Positions 53,557-62,451 of a stretch of DNA of 64,000 bases are shown piece by piece. Both the position numbers and the translations under genes were made by a program. Origin of the DNA: an uncultured Ruminococcus sp. (GTDB lineage Bacteria; Bacillota; Clostridia; Oscillospirales; Acutalibacteraceae); assembly GCA_900539465.1 (NCBI GenBank), contig UQCF01000007.1, positions 1-64,000 on the forward strand, written 5' to 3'. Within the stretch, counting starts at the first letter, position 1; each line of letters opens with the position of its first letter. A model generated the notes under the pieces. It was not told the origin of the DNA, ran no database searches, and saw only the letters and a program-made list of their open reading frames with translations.

Positions 53557-53604
53557 TGACGTTTAATTAAGGACTGTAAATATTTTAAAAAAAGGGGGAT
53601 TAAA

Positions 53605-53805
53605 ATGAATAAGAGGATTACGGTAAAATTTTTTGGTTGTTTGAACGTATTAAAATTTCGGCGGCATGAGGCATGCCGTCCTACGCAGAAAGCTGAGCAC
53701 TGTAGACGGTGTGCCTGCACACCGCCGTCAGCGACAACATACCGTGAGATTTCACCTCATCAGTCACTTCGTGACAGCTTCTCCTCGAGGAGAAGCCGGT
53801 TGTAG
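53605..53805 (+). pseudogene. Probable truncated gene running into repeats
   Basis: A 66-codon frame begins with GGGGG 7 bases before the ATG and reads MNKRITVKFFGCLNVL. From about codon 17 the frame enters copy 3 of the palindromic repeat and the rest is repeat-encoded. This looks like the start of a gene cut off by the repeat, or a small leader. Its -35-like TTGACG at 53556 lies at the operator edge. I assign no function. Confidence 0.35.
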
Positions 53806-53830
53806 CTTTCGCGCCGGATGAGGGCGAGCC
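53655..53830 (+). repeat. Interspersed palindromic repeat, copy 3 (composite)
   Basis: It holds the CGGCGGCATGAGGC module (53659-53684), a GGTGTG-CCTG-CACACC inverted repeat (53708-53723) as in copy 1, and the module TTTCACCTCATCAGTCAC (53750-53796), which recurs near 57885. Together with copies 2 and 4 it flanks the first giant secreted protein. 53831-54012 holds promoter-like AT-rich sequence only. Confidence 0.75.
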
Positions 53831-54012
53831 TTACCGTTTTCACACATGAAATTTGCCACAATTTCAACTCAAAACCTAAGTTCGTTTTGTGTGACACGTT
53901 TTTTAAAAAGCAAATTATTGTCACATATTGACAACAAAAATTTGACAATATAAAATTGATTTATATTGCTTATCCACGGATTATATTTTGGTTATGAAAG
54001 GACAGAAACAAA

Positions 54013-57000
54013 ATGAAAAATGTATTTAAACGCATTTTGTCGGCATTGCTTGCCGTAATTATGCTTGTCGGTATTGCACCGTTGACGGGCATAGACTTCA
54101 AAGCCGAAGCCTATATTGACTATTCGGAAAACTCTATGTTAAAACACTTTGAAGAGTCTCAAGGTATAAGTGAAGATTCTATTGTTGAATATCGATACGA
54201 TGATTTCGATAATGATTCGAAATATGAAATGTTTGTTCTAGTTGGTTACGACGAAGATAATTTTGCTCTGGCGGAACTGTATTTCGTTAATGATACAGAA
54301 ACAGAATTGATTAATGAATATGAGTATTATACTGAGGTAGAATATAAATATTTAAATGTTTATACGATATGTTCAAAAAAGTTTATTATGCTTGACAGAG
54401 AATATGGTAACGGTTATATAACGGATGTTTATACCGTTATTAATGGGAGTTTTTTAAAAACCAATATTACTAATTTGGGCTATGGAATAAAAAGAAAGTT
54501 TGATGAAAATACATTAACTGTTTCAATGACTTGTTTTGATGGTCATACGGATTTTAATGGAAATATGACATTAAGAACAGAAAAGGATTATTATTTTTAT
54601 TGGGACGAATCAAAATCACTGTTTATTGAATATGGAGGAGTTGCCGTAACCAGAGAACAGGTTTCAAAGGTTGGTGGAATGACCGCTTTCTTTCAAAAAA
54701 TGGATGATCTAAATTATAAAATACAAAATATTTTATATCGAGAAAACGGAATATTAGATATAAACTGTAAAATAAAAAATGACAATGGATACGATAATGA
54801 AAACATAAATTTGAAGTATAATTATCAGACGAAATCTTTTGAATTACTCAATGTTAATGAATGGAAAGAAGCGGAGCTATTAAAATCCTCTTTTGGTGGG
54901 AACTATGATAAAAACATAACCGCCAACGTTACATACCCAAAAGGCTTTTTGAGCGTAAAAGAATGGTATATGATTAACGAGGGAAATAATCAAAAATTAT
55001 ACCAAGAGGTTTTGAATCAGTATACTGGATTATGGAATCTTCATCAAAAAGAGAATAAAGAAAAAATTTGGTATTTTCGGTTTTCTAGTGCTGAGTATGG
55101 CTATTGCAATGAGTTTGTCTGCTATTCTGTTCGTGATGGAATGGAATACTCAAAAGATTATAAAATATATTATAGTTTTTGTGATCTTGATGACAATGGA
55201 ATCGATGAACTTATTGTATGTTCCCGTAGCGACGATTTAAATGCGGTATATGGAAATGAAAATGGATCGGTTGCAAATGCAATTTATACATATAGCAATG
55301 GCAAAGTGTATTTGTTAGCAGAGGCATCATATCGTTCAGAAATGAGGATTCATAAAAGTGGAATTATTTCTATTGCTGGCTCAGGAGGGGCAGAAGATCA
55401 TGGGTGGAGATTCTATTATATTTCAACAGACGGAAAAACTTTAGACACGTTGTGCGATGTTAGCCATATTGGTGAAAACTATTATAAAGACGACGTTATA
55501 ATATCTTATAAAGAGTTTGACAATGCTTTTAAAAAATACACAGGTGTGGGTTATGATAACTATTTAAAATCCGAAGTAATGGATTTAAATTGGAATAAAA
55601 TACCAATCGTTGAATCTATCCTCACCTTTGCAGATGACCCTGCACTTTGTGTTGAAGACGGTAAAAGCATAAATCTGCGTTTTGCCATGACAAAAGACGG
55701 CGGCAATACACTCTATGAGGGCTGGGGCAAGCCTGCCGTAACCGTCGGCGACAAAACCGTTATATCCGTTTCAAATATGACTGAAGAAAATTCCGTTTAC
55801 TCGGTTAATATAAAAGGGCTTAAAATCGGTCAATCTACCCTCGTGGTTACAGACACAAAAACGGGTACTTCGGTTTCACTCCTCATAACCGTCAGAGATA
55901 AGTATACCAAAACATATACCTACGCCATTGATAAAATGAAAGAGTTTTATCCCGACAATATATTTGAAAAAAATATAAAGACAAACATTTATAATCAGCA
56001 CGGCATATATGTAAACAACTACTCGGCAAAATATAACTCAAACACCGGCGGATATACCGTATCGTTTGACGCGTATAATTCACAGTACATAACGGGTGCG
56101 GTTGATATTTTTGATAAAGACGGCAACTGGCTCGGAAGTAAAAAGATAAAACAAAAGTCAAGCATTTCGAGCATAAAAAATACGGCAAATAAAGGCTTTC
56201 ATCTGATTACCGACCCGATTACAGGAAAAATGTTTACATATGAGCAGGACTCTTTTTCGGAGGAAACAGAAAACATATTGTTTGAAGTGCCGAAAGGCGG
56301 ATATTTTACAGTTTCAAACAATTTCGCACAATCTTTTGGAACTTTCCTTTATAACTCGTCGGATATACTTCTTGACGGCTTAAAAAGCGTTATCGGCGGC
56401 GCAAAAGACGATAAAGATATTGATGTTGCGGAGCTGGTCAAAGAAAAAGTTGAAGAAAATGAAATGTTAAAAGAAGAAATGACAGAGCTTGTTGACAAAA
56501 CTCTGTCGAAGATAATCAACAAGCAAACCGGTAATTATGTTGATTTGAGCATTGAACAAAAATGTATGAGTATATCCGATGCGCTTTTAAATGTTTTAAA
56601 AGCTATTGATATTGATTATAAAACCGCATTTTCTGCTGCTCTTGGCGTGAGCGAAAGTAAATTGCTTAAAGCTTTCGGACCTGCGGGAACGGTATTGAAC
56701 AGCTGTTTTGCTTTTGCGGAAAGCACAGATATGGTTGTTCGTGTAGAAGAGCTTGCTAAATCAATCAATGCCGAATACACAACGGTTGTCTCATCTTTGG
56801 ATAACGGATATGTAAACGAAAACGGAATATCGGTAATCACAAATGGCAATATTGACAAAGAGGCGGTTTTGCAGGCATTCCGTGTTTCGTCAAGCGATGT
56901 GGTCGAACCGATTTTAAATCCGCAAAATCCTTATGAACAGTATGAGCTTTACAATATTTGCTTTGTCAAAGATGATAAGTGTGTTCAGCCGAACGGCAAG

Positions 57001-57684
57001 GTAACTGTAAAAATCCCTGCCCCCGAAAATATGAACGGCAATTCATGCAAAATTTATCGCCGTGAGCAAAACGGAAAATGGACTGTTTTGCAGGCCTATC
57101 GCAGCGGTGATTACCTTTGGTTTGAAACCGATCATTTCAGCTTTTACGCTTTGGTATATGACAAAATCGAACCCGAAATAGTCAAAATGCCAAACAAGAC
57201 GGATTATGTAAAAGGCGACTCTATCGACCTTGACGGTATGGCTTTGAAGCTGAACGGAAAAGAGATAAAATCCGGATTTATGTGCAAAGAAAATCTTGCC
57301 TACAAAGTCGGAAAGCAGAGCGTAACGGTGCTCTACGGCGATTCGGAGCTGACTTTTGACATCAATGTTAAAAAGTCGTATATAAATTCTGTTTCACTGG
57401 CGGATTTGACATTGAATTATAAAAAATCGGCAAATCTCAGCCCGGAAATATCTGCCGACGAGGGAGCAAAATATACCGTAAAATACGAAAGCTCTAACCC
57501 CAAGGTTGCGGCGGTAGATAAAAACGGCAAGGTTACGGCACTGAAAAAAGGCAGTGCAAAAATAACCTGCACCGTTACGGATTCAAACGGTAACACGGTG
57601 TCGGACACCTGCAATGTAACGGTGAAATACAGCTTCGGTCAGTGGCTTATAAAAATTCTTCTTTTCGGCTGGATTTGGTATTAA
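54013..57684 (+). CDS. Giant secreted multidomain protein with Ig-like C-terminus
   Basis: A 1223-residue exported protein. The signal peptide (residues 1-32) has RILSALLAVIMLVGIAP, shared with the next gene. The N-terminal half (to about 530) carries two D-x-D-N type acidic loops (DDFDNDSKYE and CDLDDNGIDEL, like calcium-binding FG-GAP/VCBS loops). Then come an Ig-like region (535-620), an all-beta central part and a ZU5-like segment (about 960-1055). A Big_2 domain (about 1120-1207) with tail GQWLIKILLFGWIWY follows. Bases 54100-55620 are visibly more AT-rich than the rest, suggesting a shuffled domain. Cell-surface binding or polysaccharide handling is conjecture. Confidence 0.8.
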   Translation: MKNVFKRILSALLAVIMLVGIAPLTGIDFKAEAYIDYSENSMLKHFEESQGISEDSIVEYRYDDFDNDSKYEMFVLVGYDEDNFALAELYFVNDTETELINEYEYYTEVEYKYLNVYTICSKKFIMLDREYGNGYITDVYTVINGSFLKTNITNLGYGIKRKFDENTLTVSMTCFDGHTDFNGNMTLRTEKDYYFYWDESKSLFIEYGGVAVTREQVSKVGGMTAFFQKMDDLNYKIQNILYRENGILDINCKIKNDNGYDNENINLKYNYQTKSFELLNVNEWKEAELLKSSFGGNYDKNITANVTYPKGFLSVKEWYMINEGNNQKLYQEVLNQYTGLWNLHQKENKEKIWYFRFSSAEYGYCNEFVCYSVRDGMEYSKDYKIYYSFCDLDDNGIDELIVCSRSDDLNAVYGNENGSVANAIYTYSNGKVYLLAEASYRSEMRIHKSGIISIAGSGGAEDHGWRFYYISTDGKTLDTLCDVSHIGENYYKDDVIISYKEFDNAFKKYTGVGYDNYLKSEVMDLNWNKIPIVESILTFADDPALCVEDGKSINLRFAMTKDGGNTLYEGWGKPAVTVGDKTVISVSNMTEENSVYSVNIKGLKIGQSTLVVTDTKTGTSVSLLITVRDKYTKTYTYAIDKMKEFYPDNIFEKNIKTNIYNQHGIYVNNYSAKYNSNTGGYTVSFDAYNSQYITGAVDIFDKDGNWLGSKKIKQKSSISSIKNTANKGFHLITDPITGKMFTYEQDSFSEETENILFEVPKGGYFTVSNNFAQSFGTFLYNSSDILLDGLKSVIGGAKDDKDIDVAELVKEKVEENEMLKEEMTELVDKTLSKIINKQTGNYVDLSIEQKCMSISDALLNVLKAIDIDYKTAFSAALGVSESKLLKAFGPAGTVLNSCFAFAESTDMVVRVEELAKSINAEYTTVVSSLDNGYVNENGISVITNGNIDKEAVLQAFRVSSSDVVEPILNPQNPYEQYELYNICFVKDDKCVQPNGKVTVKIPAPENMNGNSCKIYRREQNGKWTVLQAYRSGDYLWFETDHFSFYALVYDKIEPEIVKMPNKTDYVKGDSIDLDGMALKLNGKEIKSGFMCKENLAYKVGKQSVTVLYGDSELTFDINVKKSYINSVSLADLTLNYKKSANLSPEISADEGAKYTVKYESSNPKVAAVDKNGKVTALKKGSAKITCTVTDSNGNTVSDTCNVTVKYSFGQWLIKILLFGWIWY

Positions 57685-57692
57685 ATTATGAC

Positions 57693-57726
57693 AGCGGCAA
57701 GGCATTTAGCTTTGCCGCTTTTTTCT
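57693..57726 (+). terminator. Terminator of the giant secreted protein gene
   Basis: AGCGGCAA pairs with TTGCCGCT, followed by a T-run, shortly after the stop. Confidence 0.88.
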
Positions 57727-57729
57727 GTG

Positions 57730-57945
57730 GCGTGTTGCCTCCGCTTTGGGGGAGTCGTCACGGCGAAGCCGTGACGGAGGGGTTAAAGTTTCATCAAGTT
57801 TATTTAAAACCCCTCAGTCGCTCTCGTGACAGCTCCCCTACAGGGGCGCCTAAGTACTGCCGTTGGTGACAGCAAACCGATAGATTTCACCTCATCAGTC
57901 ACTTCGTGACAGCTTCTCCTCGAGGAGAAGCCAATTAGCCGCACA
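57730..57945 (+). repeat. Interspersed palindromic repeat, copy 4
   Basis: It carries the core CACGGCGAAGCCGTG (57759-57773) and ACGGAGGGG, a CCCCTCAGTCGCTCTCGTG segment, and the TTTCACCTCATCAGTCAC module (57885-57932) seen in copy 3. It occupies most of the 384-base gap; from 57946 to 58068 there is AT-rich promoter-type sequence and a GGAGG before the next gene. Confidence 0.85.
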
Positions 57946-58068
57946 TCGCCGAAAATCGAAAATTAAGTCTTTCATCACGAAAACTTAGACATTCGCCATA
58001 AAATGTTGACAAAATAAACCAAAAGAAATAAAATTATAAAGGTCTATTAAATCGCAGGAGGGAAAATA

Positions 58069-61000
58069 ATGAAAAAGACATTAAAAAGAATTTTATCAAC
58101 GGTGTTAGTAGCAGTCATGCTTATCGGTATTGCGCCGATGGGTGGAATCGACCTTGCGCCAAAGGCGAGTGCAAAGGATATCAGCTCATACAGCGTAGGG
58201 GACATTATTACCTACGGTTCGTATCCGCAGAGCAAGGTGACGGACAGTAATCTCATTGCAAAGATAGAAGCCGCAGGCAAGAAATATGTATGGTGCGATT
58301 ACAACTACTATGCCGGTACAGGCGATTATGACGATGGCAACATGAAGCCTGTTGACGGAATGATGCTTTATAAGGATATTCCTTACGGCGGCGGCAAATA
58401 CCGTGCCGTGAAAATAAACCAATACCGTCCGTATTATACAGGAAATACATCCTCCTCATCAAATTCAAGGCAAGACGATAATGGGTATTACACAGGTAAT
58501 GTATATTACTTTAAATATGAGCCTCTGACATGGCGTGTTCTTGACCCTTCGGAGGGTTATGTAATGTGCAATCAAATTATTGATTCGCAGGCTTATCAGA
58601 GTTTTATTTATTATTATAACGGCAGTCTTTACAACAGCAAAGGCTGTGCGAATTATGCTTCGGATTGGGTAACAAGCTCACTCCGTCAGTGGCTTAACAG
58701 CAGCTTTTATAACACGGCTTTTTCTGCAGAAGAGAAATCACAAATCGGAACATCTCACCTTGAAAATAAGAGTCCATATTCAAGCACATATGACAGTGCA
58801 AATACATACGACAAAATCTTTCCAATCTCATATTATGACGCAATAAACAGCGCATACGGTTTCAGTTCATCAAGCGGTGTCGATGATTCGGCACGACAGC
58901 TTAAAGGAACGGATTATGCAAAGTGTCAGGGATTATATGTAAGTTCAAGCTATGGCGGAACCTCTTGGTGGTGGCTGCGTTCTCCTAGCATTTCCCACCG
59001 TGTAGCGGTTGTCAATTACGACGGTTGGGCGAACTACAGCAATTACTACTACTACTATTATGTCTATGATACTGGCACGGGCGTTATCCCGGCTTTTAAA
59101 TTTAATCCAAAATCTACAATCCCGGAATCCAAGCCTTTTAAAATGACTAATTCAGAGGTAGCGATGAAATGCAATTTTGAGTATACCGATTATTTCTTTA
59201 ATCAGTCCGCATACAACTATAATCATAAGCTTGCAATAGCTTCATGTTGCTTTGCAACCTCGGCGATGGTTAAGGACGGAGCTCCGTTCAATAACCCCGA
59301 ATCAGCAAAAACGATGCTCAAAACCATAGGTTTCGGAAACGACGGCGGAGAAGCTGTGAGCTGCTACGGATATCAGAAAAGCCCGACAATGAATTCAATT
59401 GCCTGCGTTGTTTCAAATAAAAATATCGGCAATACCTCCATAATTGCCGTTGCCGTTCGCGGCGGCGGATATGAGGGCGAATGGGCAGGTAACTTCAATG
59501 TCGGCACGGACACAAACCATGCAGGCTTTAATGTTGCAAAACAGCAGGTCTGCGACAATATCATCAGGTTCATAAATCAGGACGGCGTTACGCTCAATAA
59601 GAACATAAAGTTTTGGATAACGGGCTATTCCCGTGCCGCCGCAACGGCAAACCTTCTTGCCGCTGATGTGAACAACAAAACTCTTGACGGCACAACGACC
59701 TGGTATGATTTGAGAAATTATAATTACGGCACCAACGATGTCTTTGCATATTGCTTTGAAACTCCTAGAAATACAAGAGACAAAAATGCGAAAAATGCAA
59801 CATATAACAATATCTTTAATATCGTGAACAGAATCGACCCTGTCCCGCGTGTTGCTCCTGCGGCGTGGAGCTATGTAAGATACGGCAAGGATTGTTATCT
59901 TCCCTCAAAAGAGACATACAATCCTAAAGCATACAGCAGTCTTGTCGATAAGGTAAGCAATAATTTCGATAAGATATATACAGGCAAAGGTGATAAATCG
60001 TATAAAGAAGACTTCAAGTTCTATGAGTTTAAGTTTAATTATAAGCTTATTTCAATTACTCATATTGATGTTTCAATTATCGAAAACAAATCAATTTCTC
60101 AGGGTGTATTTTGGGATAATTTTGTTAAATATCTTGCCGACGGACTAAAATCACCCGAATACTATGCCGCAAATTATCAAAACGGTCTTACAAAGGCTGT
60201 TTATAAGCTGAAGGGCAATATTAAATATGATGAAATCCTTCAGCAGAGAGACTTTTGGGATTATATCTACGACCAAATTTCGGTGAAGTATATTCTAAAA
60301 AACCTGATTGTTACAAGCAGTGTTTTGGATAATGTGATAACGGAAGCGTTGATGATATATTTCGCAGATGCCGGAATGACAAGAGCGGATGCGACCGATA
60401 TTGCCGGAGCTCTCAGCGGAGTACTTGCTAAAATGGCTTCTCACCCTAATTACCTGCTTACTGCAATCAAAAACGGAGACCAACTGTTTCTTCCGCACTA
60501 TACCGAAACAACTCTTGCATGGCTCAAAACATTAGACGGTGATTTTGCCGAGGCAAATGCCGCTGTTTCAAAAATGTTGACAGGCGGCGAAAAGTACAGA
60601 GTTGCAACGATAAACTGCCCTGTCAATGTCAAGGTTTATGACTCTGACGGAAATCTCTGCGGTTCAATCATAAACAATGAAGTTCAGTATATTGAAAACG
60701 GAATCAGCGTTTATGTGAATGACAACGGAGAAAAGTGCTTCTGCCTGCCGGAGGATGAAGAGTTCAGGTTTGAATACACAGGCTATGATGATGGTACGCT
60801 GAACTGCTCCTTTGCAGAGGTTGATGCCGCAACAGGTGAGAAGCTCACAAGTAAGAACTATTATGATATGCCTTTGTCGAACGGAAAAACATACACCGGC
60901 ATACTTGAAGAAAAAGTTGACGATGAAATCGACGCTGTGGTAATTGATTCAAATAATGAGACGATTCAAAGCGATGAAACCGTCGATTTCAAAACCGCAG

Positions 61001-61413
61001 AGAAGTTTAATATAACCGTCAGTGCAGATGAAAGTATGGGCATGGCACTCGGCGGCGGTAAATTCACAAAGAGTGAGTTTTGTCAGATTACTGCTTTGCC
61101 GAATAAAGGCTACATGTTTAAGGGATGGTACAGCGGCGATAAGCTTATTTCAACCGAGCTGCAGTACAAATTTATTGTTACGGATAACATGGTCGTTACC
61201 GCAAGATTTGAGTTGATTTTAGGTGACATAAACACAGACGGCAGGATAAATTCCGCCGACGCACTGCTCGCTTTGCAGTCATCAACAGGCATGATAACCT
61301 TGACCGACACGCAAAAGCTGCTGGCGGATGTAAACACAGACGGCAGGATAAATTCTACCGACGCTCTTTTGATTTTGCAATACGCAACGGGCAAGGTAAC
61401 ATCATTTAAATAA
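58069..61413 (+). CDS. Secreted DUF6273, lipase-like and dockerin protein
   Basis: A 1114-residue exported protein. Signal peptide residues 1-35 share RILSTVLVAVMLIGIAP with the previous gene. DUF6273 spans about 42-345 (YGSYPQSK, then SLRQWLNSSFYNTAFSAEE, WWWLRSP). An alpha/beta-hydrolase-like part follows, with GYSRAA (nucleophile S521 in GxSxA). A Gly/Trp repeat domain (GYMFKGWYSG) lies near 1020. A type I dockerin (1051-1114) has two calcium loops, DINTDGRINSADA and DVNTDGRINSTDA. The dockerin would dock to a cohesin not present here. A Tyr-rich run occurs near 325-332. GGAGG precedes the ATG. Confidence 0.8.
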   Translation: MKKTLKRILSTVLVAVMLIGIAPMGGIDLAPKASAKDISSYSVGDIITYGSYPQSKVTDSNLIAKIEAAGKKYVWCDYNYYAGTGDYDDGNMKPVDGMMLYKDIPYGGGKYRAVKINQYRPYYTGNTSSSSNSRQDDNGYYTGNVYYFKYEPLTWRVLDPSEGYVMCNQIIDSQAYQSFIYYYNGSLYNSKGCANYASDWVTSSLRQWLNSSFYNTAFSAEEKSQIGTSHLENKSPYSSTYDSANTYDKIFPISYYDAINSAYGFSSSSGVDDSARQLKGTDYAKCQGLYVSSSYGGTSWWWLRSPSISHRVAVVNYDGWANYSNYYYYYYVYDTGTGVIPAFKFNPKSTIPESKPFKMTNSEVAMKCNFEYTDYFFNQSAYNYNHKLAIASCCFATSAMVKDGAPFNNPESAKTMLKTIGFGNDGGEAVSCYGYQKSPTMNSIACVVSNKNIGNTSIIAVAVRGGGYEGEWAGNFNVGTDTNHAGFNVAKQQVCDNIIRFINQDGVTLNKNIKFWITGYSRAAATANLLAADVNNKTLDGTTTWYDLRNYNYGTNDVFAYCFETPRNTRDKNAKNATYNNIFNIVNRIDPVPRVAPAAWSYVRYGKDCYLPSKETYNPKAYSSLVDKVSNNFDKIYTGKGDKSYKEDFKFYEFKFNYKLISITHIDVSIIENKSISQGVFWDNFVKYLADGLKSPEYYAANYQNGLTKAVYKLKGNIKYDEILQQRDFWDYIYDQISVKYILKNLIVTSSVLDNVITEALMIYFADAGMTRADATDIAGALSGVLAKMASHPNYLLTAIKNGDQLFLPHYTETTLAWLKTLDGDFAEANAAVSKMLTGGEKYRVATINCPVNVKVYDSDGNLCGSIINNEVQYIENGISVYVNDNGEKCFCLPEDEEFRFEYTGYDDGTLNCSFAEVDAATGEKLTSKNYYDMPLSNGKTYTGILEEKVDDEIDAVVIDSNNETIQSDETVDFKTAEKFNITVSADESMGMALGGGKFTKSEFCQITALPNKGYMFKGWYSGDKLISTELQYKFIVTDNMVVTARFELILGDINTDGRINSADALLALQSSTGMITLTDTQKLLADVNTDGRINSTDALLILQYATGKVTSFK

Positions 61414-61417
61414 TTTT

Positions 61418-61451
61418 AAAACCGTGTGAATTTTCGTTCACACGGTTTTTT
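61418..61451 (+). terminator. Terminator of the dockerin protein gene
   Basis: AAAACCGTGTGAA pairs with TTCACACGGTTTT (13 bp, 6-base loop) and ends in a T-run. Confidence 0.9.
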
Positions 61452-61580
61452 GCAGTGTTTCGGCGGCGTAGCGGTATGCAAGCGCATATCGCCTCCACTT
61501 TAGGGGAGAATCCGGTGCTTTACGCCGAAGACGGATGGGTTCAAACCGGCGGCATGAGGGCATACCGCCCTACGCACCGT
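61450..61580 (+). repeat. Interspersed repeat, degenerate copy 5
   Basis: It shows GCCTCCACTTTAGGGGAG and the CGGCGGCATGAGGGC module (61547-61573), but the CACGGCGAAGCCGTG core is degenerate. It closes the repeat-bracketed region. 61581-61654 holds AT-rich sequence ahead of yfbR. Confidence 0.65.
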
Positions 61581-61654
61581 TGAAAGTCTTATAAACAAAT
61601 TCTTCACTTGCAAATACCGCGGTGTTGTGTTAAACTTTTGGGGAGGTGATACCC

Positions 61655-62248
61655 ATGGCAAAACGCAACCACTTTTTTGCAATGTTTTCAAGAATGAAAT
61701 ATATAAGCCGCTGGGCTTTGATGCGAAACACTCATCAGGAGAATATCAGCGAGCACAGCCTTGAGGTCGCAAGTATCGCGCATGCGCTTGCACTCATACA
61801 CAATAAACGCTTCGGCGGCAGCGTCAATGCCGAGCGGGCGGCGGTTCTCGGTGTTTATCACGACACTCCCGAGATAATAACAGGTGACATGCCCACTCCC
61901 GTTAAATATTACAGCCGCAAGACCCACGACGCTTATCAGGAGGTTGAGGACAATGCCGGCGACGTGCTGCTTGATATGCTGCCGGACGACCTTAAAGAAG
62001 AATATGCTCCGTTCTTTAAAAAGGCGGAGGAAGACAGAGAGCTTTGGCGCTTCGTCAAAGCAGCAGACAAGATTTGCGCGCTAACCAAGTGCATTGAAGA
62101 GTCAAAGGCAGGCAACAGCGAGTTTGACAGTGCGGCAAAAACCATCAAAGCGTCGCTTGACGACATGAATATGCCGGAGGCTGACTGCTTTATGGAGGAA
62201 TTTCTCGAAAGCTACGGCCTTACTCTTGACGAAATGACGGCGGATTAA
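61655..62248 (+). CDS. yfbR: 5'-deoxynucleotidase, YfbR-type HD phosphohydrolase
   Basis: A 197-residue HD-domain enzyme (family about 199) that dephosphorylates dNMPs. The metal site is seen as the early His in ENISEHSLEVA, the HD in VLGVYHDTPEI and a later Asp in KAADKICAL. The start 61655 has GGGAGGTG upstream; a GTG at 61646 abuts that sequence. It belongs to nucleotide salvage. Its transcript may be ended by the glnN-leader hairpin. Confidence 0.9.
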   Translation: MAKRNHFFAMFSRMKYISRWALMRNTHQENISEHSLEVASIAHALALIHNKRFGGSVNAERAAVLGVYHDTPEIITGDMPTPVKYYSRKTHDAYQEVEDNAGDVLLDMLPDDLKEEYAPFFKKAEEDRELWRFVKAADKICALTKCIEESKAGNSEFDSAAKTIKASLDDMNMPEADCFMEEFLESYGLTLDEMTAD

Positions 62249-62341
62249 GCGATTTTTGCACAAAAAAGAGCTTTATTGTCAGCTTTGTATGTTCAAAACA
62301 ACAATTTTGTAAAAGGATACAAAAAATCACCCTCTTTTTTG

Positions 62342-62369
62342 TTGACAAAAGCAATAGCGGTGATATAAT
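62342..62369 (+). promoter_or_regulatory. Promoter of glnN
   Basis: A consensus TTGACA (62342-62347) and TATAAT (62364-62369) 16 bp apart, with extended TGA. It is one of the best promoters in the window; the start should be near 62376. Confidence 0.85.
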
Positions 62370-62380
62370 TAAGGCAAGTT

Positions 62381-62421
62381 GAGCGAAGCGGTTCGATAAA
62401 AGCCGCTTCGCTCATTTTTTA
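62381..62421 (+). terminator. Intrinsic terminator in the glnN leader
   Basis: GAGCGAAGCGG pairs with CCGCTTCGCTC (11 bp, 11-base loop) and is followed by ATTTTTTATT. It starts about 5 bases after the predicted start, so transcripts would end early unless relieved. It may also serve yfbR. Confidence 0.85.
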
Positions 62422-62451
62422 TTCTTACATATTCTAAAGGTGGTAATTAAC

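Noticed and set aside
53126..61580. Repeated palindromic units considered as a CRISPR array
   Set aside because: Copies are irregularly spaced by kilobases, differ in module content, and lack uniform spacers; no cas genes.
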